Positions 38,873 to 46,086 of a stretch of DNA of 64,000 nt are shown piece after piece. The DNA lies in NCBI GenBank assembly GCA_934670025.1, contig CAKUOS010000001.1, forward strand, positions 62,001 through 126,000, written 5' to 3'. Source of the stretch: an uncultured Oscillospiraceae bacterium (GTDB lineage: Bacteria > Bacillota > Clostridia > Oscillospirales > Oscillospiraceae). The stretch's first letter is position 1. Each line of letters begins with the position of its first letter. A program made the translations under genes and the position numbers. The notes under the pieces are model-generated. The model saw only the letters and a list, made by a program, of their open reading frames with translations, ran no database searches and was not told the DNA's origin.

Positions 38873-40131
38873 AGCGGCTGCTCCGTTTCTTCGTGCGCCG
38901 GCTCCGCAGGATCGGGCAGATCGTCCACCCGGTCGACGGCGAAATACGCCGCCGTCTCGGTCGTGCGGTGCTTTCTGCGCAGCCGGTCGTTGACGTCGTC
39001 GGAGATGAGCATATACAAGATCGCAAATACCGGCACGCCGAGGATCATGCCCGCAAAGCCGAACAGGCTCGCCGCGATGGTGATCGACGCGAGCACCCAG
39101 AAGCCCGAGATACCCACGGTATTGCCCAGGATCTTGGGGCCGATGACGTTGCCGTCAAGCTGCTGGAGGATGAAGACAAAGATCACAAAATAGAACGCCT
39201 GCAACGGATTGACGAGCAGGATCAAAAACGCGCTCGGGATCGCGCCGATCAGCGGCCCGAAGAACGGGATGACGTTCGTCACGCCGACGACCGTCGCAAC
39301 GAGCGCCGGGTAGGGCATTTTCAGGATCAGCAGGCCCACGTAGCACAGCGCGCCGATGATCGCCGAGTCGACGATCTTGCCGATGACGAAGCCGTTGAAC
39401 ACGCGATAGATGTTGCGGCCGATATAGAACATATGGTCGGCGCGTTTCGGCTGGAAGCACGCGACGATGATCTTCTTCGCCTGCGCGTGGAACGTGTCCT
39501 TGGACCACAGGATGTAGACCGAGGCCACGACGCCGATGAAGAAATTCAGAAGACTTTTGACCACGGCCACGACCGACGTCGTCAGCGTGGTGATGAGCTT
39601 CTGCACGTCCTGCAAAAACGTGGTCTTGAACCAGTTGTCGATGAACTCATACGCCTTGGACAGCGCAGAATCGACATAGACGCGGATCTCGGGATTATCC
39701 TCAAAGATATTCGTCAGCCAGCGGTCGATGCTGGTGTAATAATTTTCCGCGTTGTCGATGATGCCGACGACGCTCTCATACAGCTGTGGCAGCAGCATCG
39801 AGAAAAATGCGTACAGGATCAGCGCCGCCACGATCAGCGCCGCCACGATGCCCGCCGCGCGGCTCAGATGCCCGACAGCCTCCGGCTTCCACTTTGTTTT
39901 TTCCGTCAGCAGCGGCCGCAGGCGGCTGTCGATAAACCGGACGATCGGGTTGAGCAGGAAGGCGATCACAACGCCGTAGATGAGCGGCGCGAGGATCGCA
40001 AGCAGCCCTTGCAGCATGGCGAAAAAGCCCGGCAGATTCGTAAAGATCACGACGAGCAGAATGCTGGCGAACACCACGACGAGCGCCGTCAGCGCCCATT
40101 TGACATAGATCTTATCGTCTTTCTGATTCAA
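38869..40131 (-). CDS. AI-2E family (PerM/YtvI-type) membrane transporter
   Basis: A 420-residue protein with about eight helices and the family segments PLIYGVVIAFLLNPIVRFID (N-terminal) and VGVTNVIPFFGPLIGAIPSAFLI followed by LDGNVIGPKILGNTVGISGFWVL. Members export small molecules or ions; the substrate is not shown. Start is TTG at 40131 with AAGGAGG 8 bases upstream. It overlaps the FHA-FtsW gene by 4 bases and follows nfo by 18. Confidence 0.88.
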   Translation of the reverse strand: MNQKDDKIYVKWALTALVVVFASILLVVIFTNLPGFFAMLQGLLAILAPLIYGVVIAFLLNPIVRFIDSRLRPLLTEKTKWKPEAVGHLSRAAGIVAALIVAALILYAFFSMLLPQLYESVVGIIDNAENYYTSIDRWLTNIFEDNPEIRVYVDSALSKAYEFIDNWFKTTFLQDVQKLITTLTTSVVAVVKSLLNFFIGVVASVYILWSKDTFHAQAKKIIVACFQPKRADHMFYIGRNIYRVFNGFVIGKIVDSAIIGALCYVGLLILKMPYPALVATVVGVTNVIPFFGPLIGAIPSAFLILLVNPLQAFYFVIFVFILQQLDGNVIGPKILGNTVGISGFWVLASITIAASLFGFAGMILGVPVFAILYMLISDDVNDRLRRKHRTTETAAYFAVDRVDDLPDPAEPAHEETEQPL

Positions 40132-40149
40132 GCGCGTTCCTCCTTTTCC

Positions 40150-40980
40150 TTATTCCGCAAGCGTACGTAAAAGCGCGATCTCGGCCGCGTAGCCGTCCAG
40201 TTCGTTCGGCGTTTCAAGCACCATCGGCAAGCCCCGCAGCGCCGGGTGGTTCACGACGCGGCGGAACGTCTCGACGCCGAGATACCCCTCGCCGATCTTC
40301 TCATGCCGGTCTTTATGCGCGCCGCAGGGGTTTTTGCTGTCGTTGAGATGCAGCGCCTTCAGCCGCCCGAGACCCACGACGCGGTCAAATTCTGCGAGCA
40401 CGCCGTCGAGGTCGTTCACGATGTCATACCCGGCGTCCGACACGTGGCACGTGTCAAGGCACACGCCGAGAAGACTTCCCCATTTGCAGCGGTCGATGAC
40501 GGCGCGCAGCTCTTCGAACCGGCCGCCGACCTCGCTTCCCTTGCCGGCCATCGTCTCAAGCAGGACCGTCGTCCGCTGGCCTTCAAACATCACGGCATCG
40601 AGGCACGCGGCGATCTCTTCGACGCCTGTCTCCACACCCTGGCCGACATGGCTGCCGGGATGGAAGTTATAATAATTCCCGGGCACAAACTCCATGCGCC
40701 GCAGATCATCCGCAAGCGTCTGCCGCGCAAACTCGCGCGTGCGCTCGTCTTTGGAGCAGGGATTGACCGTATACGGCGCGTGTGCAACGATCCGTCCGAT
40801 CTCGCCGCGCGCCTGCATGGCGCACAGCGCGGCCGCATCCGCAGGATCGACGGCTTTCGCCGCGCCGCCGCGCGGATTGCGGGTAAAAAACTGAAATGTA
40901 TTCGCGCCGAGCGTCAGCGCGGTCCTGCCCATGGCTTCAAAGCCCTTGGACGAGGACAGATGGCAGCCCAGATACAGCAA
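40150..40980 (-). CDS. nfo: Deoxyribonuclease IV (AP endonuclease Nfo family)
   Basis: A TIM-barrel endonuclease for abasic sites, about 276 residues. Family motifs: GCHLSSSKGF at the N terminus, FFTRNPRG, VAHAPYTVNPC, NFHPGSHVGQG, LLETMAGKGSEVGG, GVCLDTCHVSDAGYD, LHLNDSKNPCGAHKDRHEKIGEG and VLETPNE near the end, which provide the three-zinc cluster. No ATG fits; a TTG at 40980 has GGAGGGG 7 bases upstream, while the upstream ATG (41040) has none. It heads the AI-2E/FtsW/PBP/HtrA run. Confidence 0.92.
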   Translation of the reverse strand: MLYLGCHLSSSKGFEAMGRTALTLGANTFQFFTRNPRGGAAKAVDPADAAALCAMQARGEIGRIVAHAPYTVNPCSKDERTREFARQTLADDLRRMEFVPGNYYNFHPGSHVGQGVETGVEEIAACLDAVMFEGQRTTVLLETMAGKGSEVGGRFEELRAVIDRCKWGSLLGVCLDTCHVSDAGYDIVNDLDGVLAEFDRVVGLGRLKALHLNDSKNPCGAHKDRHEKIGEGYLGVETFRRVVNHPALRGLPMVLETPNELDGYAAEIALLRTLAE

Positions 40981-41047
40981 AAGCAGTCCCCTCCGATCGA
41001 TAGATACAGATATTCTATCACAGACGCGGAAAATCTTCAATTCTCGC

Positions 41048-41076
41048 TTGATGCGCGCGCAGGAAATCTGTACAAT
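41048..41076 (+). promoter_or_regulatory. Promoter of the WYL regulator gene
   Basis: TTGATG and TACAAT with 17-base spacing, 32 bases ahead of the ATG. Confidence 0.65.
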
Positions 41077-41108
41077 AATTTATAAGATGCAAAAAGGGGC
41101 GTGGGCAT

Positions 41109-42095
41109 ATGGCAAGATCGTCAAACCAGAAACTGAAGCTGCTCGTCCTCAAGGAGCTTTTTGAGCGGCGGTCGGATGAAAACCACCCGCTCAGCATGAC
41201 GGAGATCCTCGATGCGCTCGCTGCGCGCGGCATCAAAGCCGAACGCAAGAGCGTCTATGACGACATCGCGTGCTTGCAGCAGTTCGGCATGGATATTCTC
41301 GCCGCGCGCGGCCCGAACGGCGGGTATTTTCTCGCCTCGCGGCCGTTTGAGCTGCCGGAGCTGAAGCTGCTCGTCGACGCGGTGCAGTCGAGCCGGTTTC
41401 TGACGGAAAAGAAATCCATGCAGCTGATCTCCAAGCTTGAAACGCTCGCAAGCGTCCACGAGGCCGGGAGTCTCAGACGGCAGGTGGTCGTCTCGGGCCG
41501 GGTCAAGACGATGAACGAGAGCATCTATTACTCCGTCGACCTGCTGCACGAGGCCATCGCGCGCAACAGCCGCATCCGCTTCCGCTATTTTGACTTTGAC
41601 GTCGATTTTTCCCGGCGCTACCGCCCGGGCGATTACGACGCCAGTCCATACGCGCTTTGCTGGCAGGAGGAAAATTACTATCTCATCGCGCACTCCGAGC
41701 GCCACGGGCTCACGCACTACCGCGTGGACAAGATGGCGCACATCACGCTGACCGGCGAGCCGCGCTATTCCGACAGCGTCACGCGCGCGCTCGACCTTTC
41801 GCAGTACGGCCGCGGCGTGTTCGGTATGTTCTCCGGTGAGCAGGAGCAGGTGCGCCTGCGCTTCGACCGGTCTTTATCCGGTGTGGTCATCGACCGCTTC
41901 GGCCGCGAGGCCATGCTCATCCCCGACGGCCCGGACGCCTTTTTCTGCACGGTGCAGATCGCCGTGTCGCCGAATTTCTTCGGCTGGCTGGCCTCATTCG
42001 GTGCGCGCGCGCAGATCGTCTCTCCGGAGCCCGTCCGACAGGCGTTCGTCGACGCCTGCCGCGCAGCCATCGCCGCCAACGAGCCGGCGCCTTGA
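41109..42095 (+). CDS. WYL-domain transcriptional regulator
   Basis: A 328-residue protein: N-terminal winged helix-turn-helix (LSMTEILDALAARGIKAERKSVYDDIACLQQFGM), then a WYL ligand-sensing domain (IRFRYFDFD, RYRPGDYDASPYALCWQEENYYLIAH, YRVDKMAHI) and a C-terminal WCX region. WYL proteins bind nucleic acid or nucleotide-like ligands and often regulate DNA-damage or defence genes; no target is evident. The antisense RNA promoter of the adjacent small locus overlaps its stop codon. Confidence 0.9.
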   Translation: MARSSNQKLKLLVLKELFERRSDENHPLSMTEILDALAARGIKAERKSVYDDIACLQQFGMDILAARGPNGGYFLASRPFELPELKLLVDAVQSSRFLTEKKSMQLISKLETLASVHEAGSLRRQVVVSGRVKTMNESIYYSVDLLHEAIARNSRIRFRYFDFDVDFSRRYRPGDYDASPYALCWQEENYYLIAHSERHGLTHYRVDKMAHITLTGEPRYSDSVTRALDLSQYGRGVFGMFSGEQEQVRLRFDRSLSGVVIDRFGREAMLIPDGPDAFFCTVQIAVSPNFFGWLASFGARAQIVSPEPVRQAFVDACRAAIAANEPAP

Positions 42096-42119
42096 CAATT
42101 CCCCGCCGTGTGCTATAAT
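42092..42119 (+). promoter_or_regulatory. Promoter of small RNA at locus A
   Basis: TTGACA and TATAAT, 16-base spacing, overlapping the stop codon of the WYL gene. It fires toward the peptide gene on the other strand. Confidence 0.8.
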
Positions 42120-42125
42120 AAAAAT

Positions 42126-42220
42126 AACCAAAGGACACCTCGACAAGCGGTTTGTCCCCGGTTAATGTAAGTTAAGAGAAATCATATCTCGAAACCGTCA
42201 CTTGCCAGAGTGGCGGTTTC
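42126..42220 (+). ncRNA. Convergent antisense (antitoxin-type) RNA, locus A
   Basis: About 95 bases from the TATAAT promoter to the shared inverted repeat (GAAACCGTCACT / AGTGGCGGTTTC, 42191-42220), overlapping the 3' end of the peptide gene. Its 5' part carries CGACAAGCGGTTTGTCCCCGG, matched in the 5' leader of the opposing peptide mRNA (CGACGGGCGGTTTGACCCCGG), as in par-type RNA I/RNA II pairs. The 3' end is assumed from the hairpin; there is no strong T-run. Confidence 0.7.
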
Positions 42221-42281
42221 GCCCGTTTATGCGGATCGTAACTGTCAATCCAAAGATATGGAATGTCAATGTGATCGGCAT
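42198..42281 (-). CDS. 27-residue basic peptide, putative type I toxin (locus A)
   Basis: Starts MPITLTFHIFGLT and ends GRNRHSGK: alternating hydrophobic residues (beta-like or amphipathic) and a basic C terminus. GAAAGGGGGTG lies 5 bases before the ATG. The stop codon is inside the shared inverted repeat. A second copy at 52661-52744 matches at 23 of 27 residues, so the frame is under protein-level selection. No named family recognised; a toxin role is inferred from the locus plan. Confidence 0.75.
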   Translation of the reverse strand: MPITLTFHIFGLTVTIRINGRNRHSGK

Positions 42282-42366
42282 CGGAACACCCCCTTTCAAG
42301 GGGAATTCCGGGGTCAAACCGCCCGTCGCTGTTTTGGTGCCCTTGGGGTTCATAAGAACCGTTTTT

Positions 42367-42395
42367 ATTCTACCATATTCCAAACATTTTGTCAA
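42367..42395 (-). promoter_or_regulatory. Promoter of the locus A peptide mRNA
   Basis: TTGACA and TAGAAT with 17-base spacing on the minus strand. The promoter is nearly identical to the one of locus B (shared TTGACAAAATGTTTGG), which links the loci. It leaves an 80-base 5' leader. Confidence 0.82.
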
Positions 42396-42431
42396 TAAAT
42401 GCCGCCTCATAGCCGCCGGGGCGGTTTTTTG

Positions 42432-42460
42432 TTGCAAATCCGCAGGGTGCGTGTTACGAT
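42432..42460 (+). promoter_or_regulatory. Promoter of nrdG-dut-hydA
   Basis: TTGCAA and TACGAT with 17-base spacing, 21 bases ahead of the nrdG ATG. Confidence 0.5.
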
Positions 42461-42481
42461 AGAAAAAAGGAGGGCGCAGCT

Positions 42482-43009
42482 ATGAATTACGCAGAACTCA
42501 AGACGTGTGACATCGCCAACGGCCCCGGCGTGCGCGTGAGCCTGTTCGTGTCGGGCTGCACGCACCGGTGCGAGGGCTGCTTCAACGAGATCGCGTGGGA
42601 TTTTGATTACGGCGAACCGTTTGACCGCGCTGCGGAGGACCGCGTCCTCGCCGCGCTGGCGCCGGGCTATATCCGCGGGATCACGTATCTTGGCGGCGAG
42701 CCCTTTGAGCCGCAGAACCAGCCTGCGCTGCTTGCGCTCTCGCGCCGCATCCGCAAAGAGCTGCCCGGCAAGTCCATCTGGGCGTTTTCCGGATATCTGT
42801 TCGACCGCGACATTCTGGCCGGGAAGCTCGGCCCGTGGCCGGTCACGCAGGAGCTTTTGTCGTACATCGACGTGCTGGTCGACGGGCCGTTCGTGCTGGC
42901 GCGCAAAAATCTGAATCTGCGCTTCCGCGGCTCTTCCAACCAGCGGCTCATCGACGTGCCCGCAAGCCTGAAGTCCGGTTCCGTCGTCCTCTGGGACGAG
43001 ACACAATAG
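42482..43009 (+). CDS. nrdG: Anaerobic ribonucleotide reductase activating protein NrdG
   Basis: A 175-residue radical-SAM activase. The cluster motif CTHRCEGC (Cys26, Cys30, Cys33) and GGEPFEPQNQPALL are typical. It generates the glycyl radical on NrdD, the class III reductase, under anaerobic conditions; nrdD is not adjacent, which is unusual since the two are often paired. AAGGAGGG precedes the ATG. Confidence 0.93.
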   Translation: MNYAELKTCDIANGPGVRVSLFVSGCTHRCEGCFNEIAWDFDYGEPFDRAAEDRVLAALAPGYIRGITYLGGEPFEPQNQPALLALSRRIRKELPGKSIWAFSGYLFDRDILAGKLGPWPVTQELLSYIDVLVDGPFVLARKNLNLRFRGSSNQRLIDVPASLKSGSVVLWDETQ

Positions 43010-43018
43010 GAGGTTTCT

Positions 43019-43450
43019 ATGCCCACCATCCAGATCCACTATTTTTCCGACGATCTGCCGCGCCTGCAAAAGACCGACAAGGGCGACTGGATCGATCTGT
43101 ACTGCGCCGAAACAATGACGCTCCGCGCGGGCGATTTCGCGCTCATTCCGCTAGGCGTGTCGATGCGGCTGCCCGCAGGGTATGAGGCGCGCACCGCGCC
43201 GCGCTCGTCCACGTTCAAGCGCTGGGGCATTTTGCAGGCCAACTCCGTCGGCGTCATCGACAACAGCTACTGCGGCACGACCGACGAATGGAAGCTGCCC
43301 GTCTACGCCACGCGCGACACCGTCATCGAAAAGGGCGACCGCATCTGCCAGTTCCGCATTTACGAAGTCCAGCCGCCCATCACATTCGAGGAGTGCGCCG
43401 CGCTCAGCGATACGGCGCGCGGCGGCTTCGGCTCCACCGGCGTAAAATAA
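43019..43450 (+). CDS. dut: dUTP diphosphatase (dUTPase)
   Basis: A 143-residue trimeric-type dUTPase. Its five motifs are visible: AGDFALIPLGVSMRLP, APRSSTFKRWGI, GVIDNSYCGTTDEWKLPVYA, KGDRICQFRI and RGGFGSTG at the C terminus. It hydrolyses dUTP to dUMP, keeping uracil out of DNA and supplying dUMP. It begins 9 bases after nrdG with AGGAGG before the ATG; both act in dNTP metabolism. Confidence 0.92.
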   Translation: MPTIQIHYFSDDLPRLQKTDKGDWIDLYCAETMTLRAGDFALIPLGVSMRLPAGYEARTAPRSSTFKRWGILQANSVGVIDNSYCGTTDEWKLPVYATRDTVIEKGDRICQFRIYEVQPPITFEECAALSDTARGGFGSTGVK

Positions 43451-43479
43451 GAATTTTACTGAAAGGAAGTTCCGTTTTC

Positions 43480-44853
43480 ATGAAAACATTACTCAAGGGC
43501 GGCACGGTCGTCTCCGCGGCCGCTTCCCGCGTGGCCGACGTGCTGATTGGCGGCGAGAAGATCGAAGCGATCGGCGAAAACCTGTCCTGCGCGGACGCAA
43601 AGGTCGTCGACGTGACGGGCAAGCTCCTGTTCCCGGGCTTTATCGACGCGCACACGCACTTCGATCTCGACGTCTGCAACACGACGACCGCCGACAACTT
43701 CGACACCGGCACGCGCAGCGCCATCCGCGGCGGCACGACGATGGTCATTGACTTCGCGTGCCCGAACAAGGGTGAGACGCTGGGCTACGGGCTTGACCTG
43801 TGGCACAAAAAGGCCGACGGCCGTTCGAGCTGCGATTACAGCTTCCACATGACCATCGACGACTGGAACGAGGGCATCAGAAACGAGATCCCGGCGATGT
43901 TCCAGGCCGGTATTCCTTCCTTTAAGATGTACATGACGTACCCGGCGATGATGATCGGCGATCAGGATCTGTTCTCCGCGCTGCTGGAGCTCAAAAAATA
44001 CGGCGGCATCGCGGGCGTCCACTGCGAAAACGCGGGCGTGATCGACGCGCTCATCGCGCAGCATAAAAAAGACGGCAAGATGGCGCCGTCGTCGCATCCC
44101 GAATGCCGCCCGAACCCGCTGGAGGCCGAGGCCGTGGCGCATCTGCTGCGCATCGCCGAGGTCGCGGACGTGCCGATCGTGATCGTCCACCTGAGCACGA
44201 AGGAAGCGCTGGACGAGGTCATGCGCGCGCGGGCGCGCGGGCAGAAGGTCTATGTTGAGACGTGCCCGCACTACCTGCTGCTCGACGACAGCGTTTACTA
44301 CCAGGACGACTATTCCGCGTCCGCGCGGTATATCTGCGCGCCGCCGATGCGCAAAAAGGAAGATCAGGAAGTTCTGTGGAAGGCGCTGGCCAACGGCGCG
44401 GTGCAGACCGTCTCCACCGACCATTGCAGCTTTACCCTCAAGCAGAAGGACGCCGGGCGCGGCGATTTCACGAAGATTCCCGGCGGTCTGCCCGGCGTGG
44501 AGACGCGCGGCGTGCTGCTCTACTCCGCGGGCGTGGCCGAGGGCCGCATCACGAAGGAGCAGATGTGCGCGCTGCTGTCGGAAAATCCTGCGCGGCTCTA
44601 TGGCGCGTACCCGCGCAAGGGCGTGCTTGCCCCGGGCAGTGACGCCGACATCGTCGTCTACGACCCGGCAGCCGACACGGTCATTTCCGCGGAAAATCAG
44701 GCGTCCGCCGCAGGCTACACGCCCTATGAGGGCTTCCGGACGCACGGCTCCACCGCGCAGGTCTATCTGCGCGGCCGGCTTGCCGTCGACCGCGGCGAGA
44801 TCAAAATCGGGCCCGAGGGCTCGTATATCCCGCGTCATCCCGGCGCGTTGTAA
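43480..44853 (+). CDS. hydA: Dihydropyrimidinase / D-hydantoinase family amidohydrolase
   Basis: A 457-residue cyclic amidohydrolase. Metal ligands: HTHFD (His58, His60), carboxylated Lys149 in PSFKMYM, His181 in GVHCENAG, His237 in VHLSTKEA, and Asp314 in STDHCSF. It opens dihydrouracil, dihydrothymine or hydantoins; with nrdG and dut in the same unit, pyrimidine breakdown is plausible. Ribosome site AAAGGAAG. The upstream in-frame extension overlaps dut and is discarded. Confidence 0.9.
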   Translation: MKTLLKGGTVVSAAASRVADVLIGGEKIEAIGENLSCADAKVVDVTGKLLFPGFIDAHTHFDLDVCNTTTADNFDTGTRSAIRGGTTMVIDFACPNKGETLGYGLDLWHKKADGRSSCDYSFHMTIDDWNEGIRNEIPAMFQAGIPSFKMYMTYPAMMIGDQDLFSALLELKKYGGIAGVHCENAGVIDALIAQHKKDGKMAPSSHPECRPNPLEAEAVAHLLRIAEVADVPIVIVHLSTKEALDEVMRARARGQKVYVETCPHYLLLDDSVYYQDDYSASARYICAPPMRKKEDQEVLWKALANGAVQTVSTDHCSFTLKQKDAGRGDFTKIPGGLPGVETRGVLLYSAGVAEGRITKEQMCALLSENPARLYGAYPRKGVLAPGSDADIVVYDPAADTVISAENQASAAGYTPYEGFRTHGSTAQVYLRGRLAVDRGEIKIGPEGSYIPRHPGAL

Positions 44854-44860
44854 ATCACGC

Positions 44861-44896
44861 AAAAAGGCCCTGTTCCATCGGAACAGGGCCTTTTTT
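44861..44896. terminator. Bidirectional terminator after hydA
   Basis: AAAAAGGCCCTGTTCC and complement with a 3-base loop, flanked by A and T runs. Confidence 0.9.
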
Positions 44897-44904
44897 ATGT
44901 ACGT

Positions 44905-45156
44905 TCAGGCTTCGCCGTTTTCAATGTCCAGCTGACGCAGGAATCCGATGAGCAGCGCTTCATCCTCGCGCTTGTCGGCGAAGAGTTCGAGATTGTCGCC
45001 CTGCTCCGACAGCAGCTGGCCGAGCGCGATATACTCACTCAGCGCGCTTTTCAGATTGAACACATCGCCCTGCTGGCTCTTGAGATACACATCGCCGGTG
45101 CAGGCGTGGATGACCTTGCGGAATTCTTCGACTTCCTTGATGTTTTTCAGTTTCAT
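44905..45156 (-). CDS. Small HPr-like or unknown protein, 83 residues
   Basis: Start MKLKNIKEVEEF at 45156 fits GGGAGG at 8 bases; an ATG two codons earlier is too close. The sequence (DVYLKSQQGDVFNLKSALSEY) is weakly reminiscent of HPr-fold proteins, in which a strand-then-Ser/Lys-helix follows, but no phosphorylatable His15 equivalent is visible (the only His is in VIHACTG). Function uncertain. It has its own promoter and shares a terminator with hydA. Confidence 0.6.
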   Translation of the reverse strand: MKLKNIKEVEEFRKVIHACTGDVYLKSQQGDVFNLKSALSEYIALGQLLSEQGDNLELFADKREDEALLIGFLRQLDIENGEA

Positions 45157-45204
45157 GTTCATTGCCTCCCATGCAATTTCTGTTTTGATCCTTCGTACAG
45201 CAGC

Positions 45205-45233
45205 AGTATACGCGCTGCCGGGCAAAAAATCAA
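45205..45233 (-). promoter_or_regulatory. Promoter of the 83-residue gene
   Basis: TTGATT and TATACT with 17-base spacing on the minus strand. Confidence 0.65.
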
Positions 45234-45270
45234 GGGTGGCATTGTACGAAATACACAAACGGATTATCAG

Positions 45271-45834
45271 TTATTTGTCTATAGTGACCGGATAATAACT
45301 CCGGAACAGCGTCAGCGCGACTCTGCGGTTGGCCGCGCCCACCGCTGCGAAGTGCGCGGTAGCAGCGTCGAAGCTCGCGGAGATCCCGCCGTCCTCCTTC
45401 TGTTCGCGCGTGTCCCAGAAGATGATGACGATATCGTCGAAGTTCTTCCCGGCGTTGATCTCAGCCAGATCGCTCGACGCGCCCGTCGGCTGACCGTTCT
45501 CGTCGGTGAAATACCCGCTCCAGCGGCCGTCCTCGCGCGTCAGGTGCATGGCAAGCGGCGTGTCGAGCCCGTCGACGCCGCTCATCCAGATCGTACCCTC
45601 GAACGTGTTCTTTGCGATCATACTCTTTGTCAGCGTGCCGGTCAGCTGCAAGGTGTGCTCCACCGCAAAGCTCTCGTCGTCCGCCGCGTATTCCGTGACC
45701 GTCTCGTTGATCTCGATCGGCGTCTGCTGCGGCACGAGCACGAACAGCGTGATATTCAGGATCAGGATCACCACCGCGAAGCCGAAAATCAGATTCCGAT
45801 GCCGGCCAAAAATATTGTTGCTCTCTTCATTCAT
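45271..45834 (-). CDS. Hypothetical single-pass membrane protein, 187 residues
   Basis: One N-terminal helix (about 13-34, NLIFGFAVVILILNITLFVLV) followed by an outside domain of about 150 residues that is rich in beta strands (LTGTLTKSMIAKNTFEGTIWMSG, WSGYFTDENGQPTG, DDIVIIFWDTREQ). The repeated polar/aromatic strands suggest a beta sandwich. I do not recognise a family. GGAG lies ahead of the ATG. It may be co-transcribed with the 83-residue gene downstream. Confidence 0.7.
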   Translation of the reverse strand: MNEESNNIFGRHRNLIFGFAVVILILNITLFVLVPQQTPIEINETVTEYAADDESFAVEHTLQLTGTLTKSMIAKNTFEGTIWMSGVDGLDTPLAMHLTREDGRWSGYFTDENGQPTGASSDLAEINAGKNFDDIVIIFWDTREQKEDGGISASFDAATAHFAAVGAANRRVALTLFRSYYPVTIDK

Positions 45835-45878
45835 TGGGAATACGCTCCATTCTTCATAAAATCTTCAGATCTCCGGGG

Positions 45879-45906
45879 TTGAAATAGTTACAATTTGATG
45901 TATAAT
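45879..45906 (+). promoter_or_regulatory. Promoter of candidate small RNA
   Basis: TTGAAA and TATAAT with 16-base spacing on the plus strand, facing a 140-base stretch that ends in a terminator; the genes on either side are on the minus strand, so it does not belong to them. Confidence 0.55.
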
Positions 45907-45912
45907 AAGAAA

Positions 45913-46057
45913 CAGAATGATACCATTCGACCAGCTTACCGAAAACGGAGGGATGCCATCGAACAACGCCGGATTTTCTTACACAAACAACCAACCGGAC
46001 AAACAGCCATATAGAAAACCGGCGCGCCGCGGCAGTCCGCGACGCGCCGTTCTTATT
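45913..46057 (+). ncRNA. Candidate small RNA or small-ORF transcript
   Basis: A promoter-to-terminator interval of about 145 bases between two minus-strand genes. A frame from 45917 (MIPFDQLTENGG...) runs past the terminator and has no ribosome site; an internal ATG at 45953 directly follows GGAGGG. Coding potential is weak, so a small RNA is the likelier reading. Confidence 0.35.
46020..46057. terminator. Bidirectional terminator
   Basis: CGGCGCGCCGCGG / CCGCGACGCGCCG stem (one mismatch) with CAGT loop; TTCTTATT on the plus strand, TTTTCT on the minus strand. It ends the lipoprotein gene transcript. Confidence 0.75.
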
Positions 46058-46086
46058 ATACCGGAAATCCCGGCCGATTGCAATCG

